Shown here piece after piece: positions 5,670 through 6,710 of a DNA stretch of 6,710 bases. The translations under genes were made by a program, and so were the position numbers. Position 1 is the stretch's first letter, and every line of letters starts with the position of its first letter. Origin of the DNA: CAZFMJ01 sp964520045 (GTDB taxonomy: Bacteria > Elusimicrobiota > Elusimicrobia > Elusimicrobiales > CAZFMJ01); contig CAZFMJ010000104.1 in assembly GCA_964520045.1 (NCBI GenBank), positions 1-6,710 of the forward strand, read 5' to 3'. Below the pieces are notes generated by a model, which was not told the DNA's origin, searched no databases, and saw only the letters and a program-made list of their open reading frames with translations.

Positions 5670-6539
5670 ATGGATAAGCAGTCGATGATAGAATTGAACA
5701 AAAAATTTGAAGATTCTTCCTATGAACAGGACGGCATAGAATATTGGATGGCGCGGGATTTGCAAATATTGCTGGGCTATGCTGAATGGCGTAATTTTGT
5801 CCAAGTCATAGAAAAAGCCAAAATGGCCTGTTACAACTCACATCAATTAATTGGCCATCATTTTGTTGAGGTCAACAAAACGATACCAATGCCCAAAGAG
5901 GCAAGCCGGGAAATAGACGATCTAATGCTTACACGTTACGCCTGCTACCTTATCGCCCAAAACGGGGACTCCAGAAAGGAACCGATAGCCTTTGCCCAAA
6001 GCTATTTTGCAATACAAACACGCAGGCAGGAACTGCTTGAAGAAAGGATAGCGCTGACAGAAAGACTTATTGCCCGAAAAAAACTTATAGAAACAGAAAC
6101 GGAATTATCAAGAACTTTATATCAGCATGGCGTTGATGACCAAGGTTTTGGCCGAGTGCGAAGCAAAGGGGATCAAGCTTTGTTCGAAGGCAATACCACC
6201 CTGGAAATGAAAAAGAAGCTTGGAATACCGGAGAATAGACCGTTGGCAGATTTTCTTCCCACCATAACCATAAAAGCCAAAGACTTCGCGGCTGAAATAA
6301 CTCATTTCAATACAAAAGACAAAAAACTTGAAGGGGAAGAACAAATTACCCGCGAACATGTAAAAAACAACCAAGACGTAAGAAATGTTTTAGGGAAAAG
6401 CGGCATACGGCCTGAGAATCTGCCTCCCGAAGAAGATATAAAAAAATTGGAACGCAAACTAAAATCCACAGAAAAACAAATTATAAAGAACGGCAAGCGG
6501 ATAGAGAAAAAGAATAATATCAAAAAAGAGAAGATTTAA
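5670..6539 (+). CDS. dinD: DNA damage-inducible protein D (DinD)
   Basis: The 289-residue product is close to the length of Escherichia coli DinD (about 275) and aligns along its length. The N-terminal BRO-N-like part (10-60) has IEYWMARDLQILLGYAEWRNF, then VIEKAKMACYNS. The family signature IDDLMLTRYACYLIAQNGD (87-105) and FAQSYFAIQTRRQELLEE (113-130) follow. The C-terminal half has ITHFNTKDK and HVKNNQDVRNVLG-KSGIRPENLPPEEDIKKLE, ending in a lysine-rich coiled tail. E. coli DinD is SOS-induced and inhibits RecA filament activity; family members elsewhere often sit within restriction-modification loci. No LexA box is visible upstream, so induction by damage is not supported here. It lies 71 bases after the TPR gene and may share its transcript. 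A second, broken copy occurs at 221-370. Its TAA overlaps the stop of a convergent small gene. Confidence 0.95.
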   Translation: MDKQSMIELNKKFEDSSYEQDGIEYWMARDLQILLGYAEWRNFVQVIEKAKMACYNSHQLIGHHFVEVNKTIPMPKEASREIDDLMLTRYACYLIAQNGDSRKEPIAFAQSYFAIQTRRQELLEERIALTERLIARKKLIETETELSRTLYQHGVDDQGFGRVRSKGDQALFEGNTTLEMKKKLGIPENRPLADFLPTITIKAKDFAAEITHFNTKDKKLEGEEQITREHVKNNQDVRNVLGKSGIRPENLPPEEDIKKLERKLKSTEKQIIKNGKRIEKKNNIKKEKI

Positions 6540-6685
6540 GCTTTGGCAGGGATGTTAAGAAGACCGAGTTTTATTTCGGCTGTCATTTTTGCAATTACCA
6601 TATCATGCGCCGTATCATGTGTCCAGCGGGATTTTAGTATCCGTTCGGGGTTCAATCTTATTTTTGCTGTCAGCGCCAGAGGCAT
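6536..6685 (-). CDS. Small 49-residue protein of unknown function
   Basis: On the minus strand ATG 6685-6683 opens 49 codons (MPLALTAKIRLNPERILK to NIPAKA) ending at TAA 6538-6536. A strong Shine-Dalgarno sequence (aagggag, 6699-6693) lies 7 bases upstream of the ATG, which is the main reason for calling it. The product is basic, has no cysteine or membrane segment, and could fold as two helices; I do not recognise a family. The stop codon overlaps that of dinD in a shared TTAA, so the genes converge with no space for a terminator between them. It may also be the truncated front of a longer gene cut short when the dinD block arrived. Confidence 0.5.
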   Translation of the reverse strand: MPLALTAKIRLNPERILKSRWTHDTAHDMVIAKMTAEIKLGLLNIPAKA

Positions 6686-6692
6686 ATTTTTT

Positions 6693-6699
6693 CTCCCTT
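6693..6699 (-). promoter_or_regulatory. Shine-Dalgarno sequence of the 49-residue minus-strand gene
   Basis: Read on the minus strand this is aagggag, separated by 7 bases (gaaaaaat-type spacer) from the ATG at 6685. It decides the start of the small gene, which is otherwise too short to call with confidence. Confidence 0.55.
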
Positions 6700-6710
6700 T
6701 CCCTTCACTA

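Overview
The window is a bacterial accessory region. By eye the base composition is in the mid-40s % GC. The code is standard: TGA closes several genes, including the 4156-5598 CDS. Clear Shine-Dalgarno sequences precede at least two starts. Nothing fixes the phylum. The gene set (YhcG/DUF1016 nuclease, Res-type helicase start, RhuM-Fic protein, DinD, UvrD-type helicase end) is typical of restriction/defence islands. Many pieces are broken, so I read this as a partly decayed defence island, a patchwork of gene ends between a few intact genes.

Left part (1-2400): A small four-cysteine zinc-ribbon protein (5-220) is followed directly by a 150-bp internal fragment of a second dinD-like gene (221-370). 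Next comes an isolated C-terminal piece of a UvrD/PcrA-type helicase on the minus strand (386-601). Then there is a decayed operon joined by ATGA overlaps: the C-terminal tail of an unidentified protein (705-833), a nearly full-length YhcG/DUF1016 PD-(D/E)XK nuclease gene with one in-frame TGA (830-1903), and the first 50 codons of a type III Res-like DEAD-box protein (1900-2052). The stretch 2053-2400 has no convincing intact gene. It holds a weak degenerate reading frame, an imperfect inverted repeat and an 11-bp tandem repeat.

Middle (2400-4155): An intact RhuM-Fic fusion gene (2741-3751) lies between two degenerate frames. Each frame carries a 12-bp tandem-repeat tract of the kind found in the C-terminal linker of AlbA/Schlafen-type ATP-binding regulators. 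The downstream frame continues into a recognisable piece of winged helix.

Right part (4156-6710): An intact 480-residue protein has an N-terminal region resembling that of SEC-C-associated proteins and a C-terminal TPR pair (4156-5598). It is followed by an intact dinD with a good ribosome binding site (5670-6539). A 49-codon minus-strand frame (6536-6685) converges on dinD and shares its TTAA stop.

The probably working genes are the zinc-ribbon protein, RhuM-Fic, the TPR protein, DinD and possibly the 49-residue protein. The YhcG-Res operon looks inactivated. I found no clear new multi-gene system. The best leads are the dinD fragment/intact pair, the repeat tracts flanking RhuM-Fic, and the uncharacterised TPR gene next to dinD.
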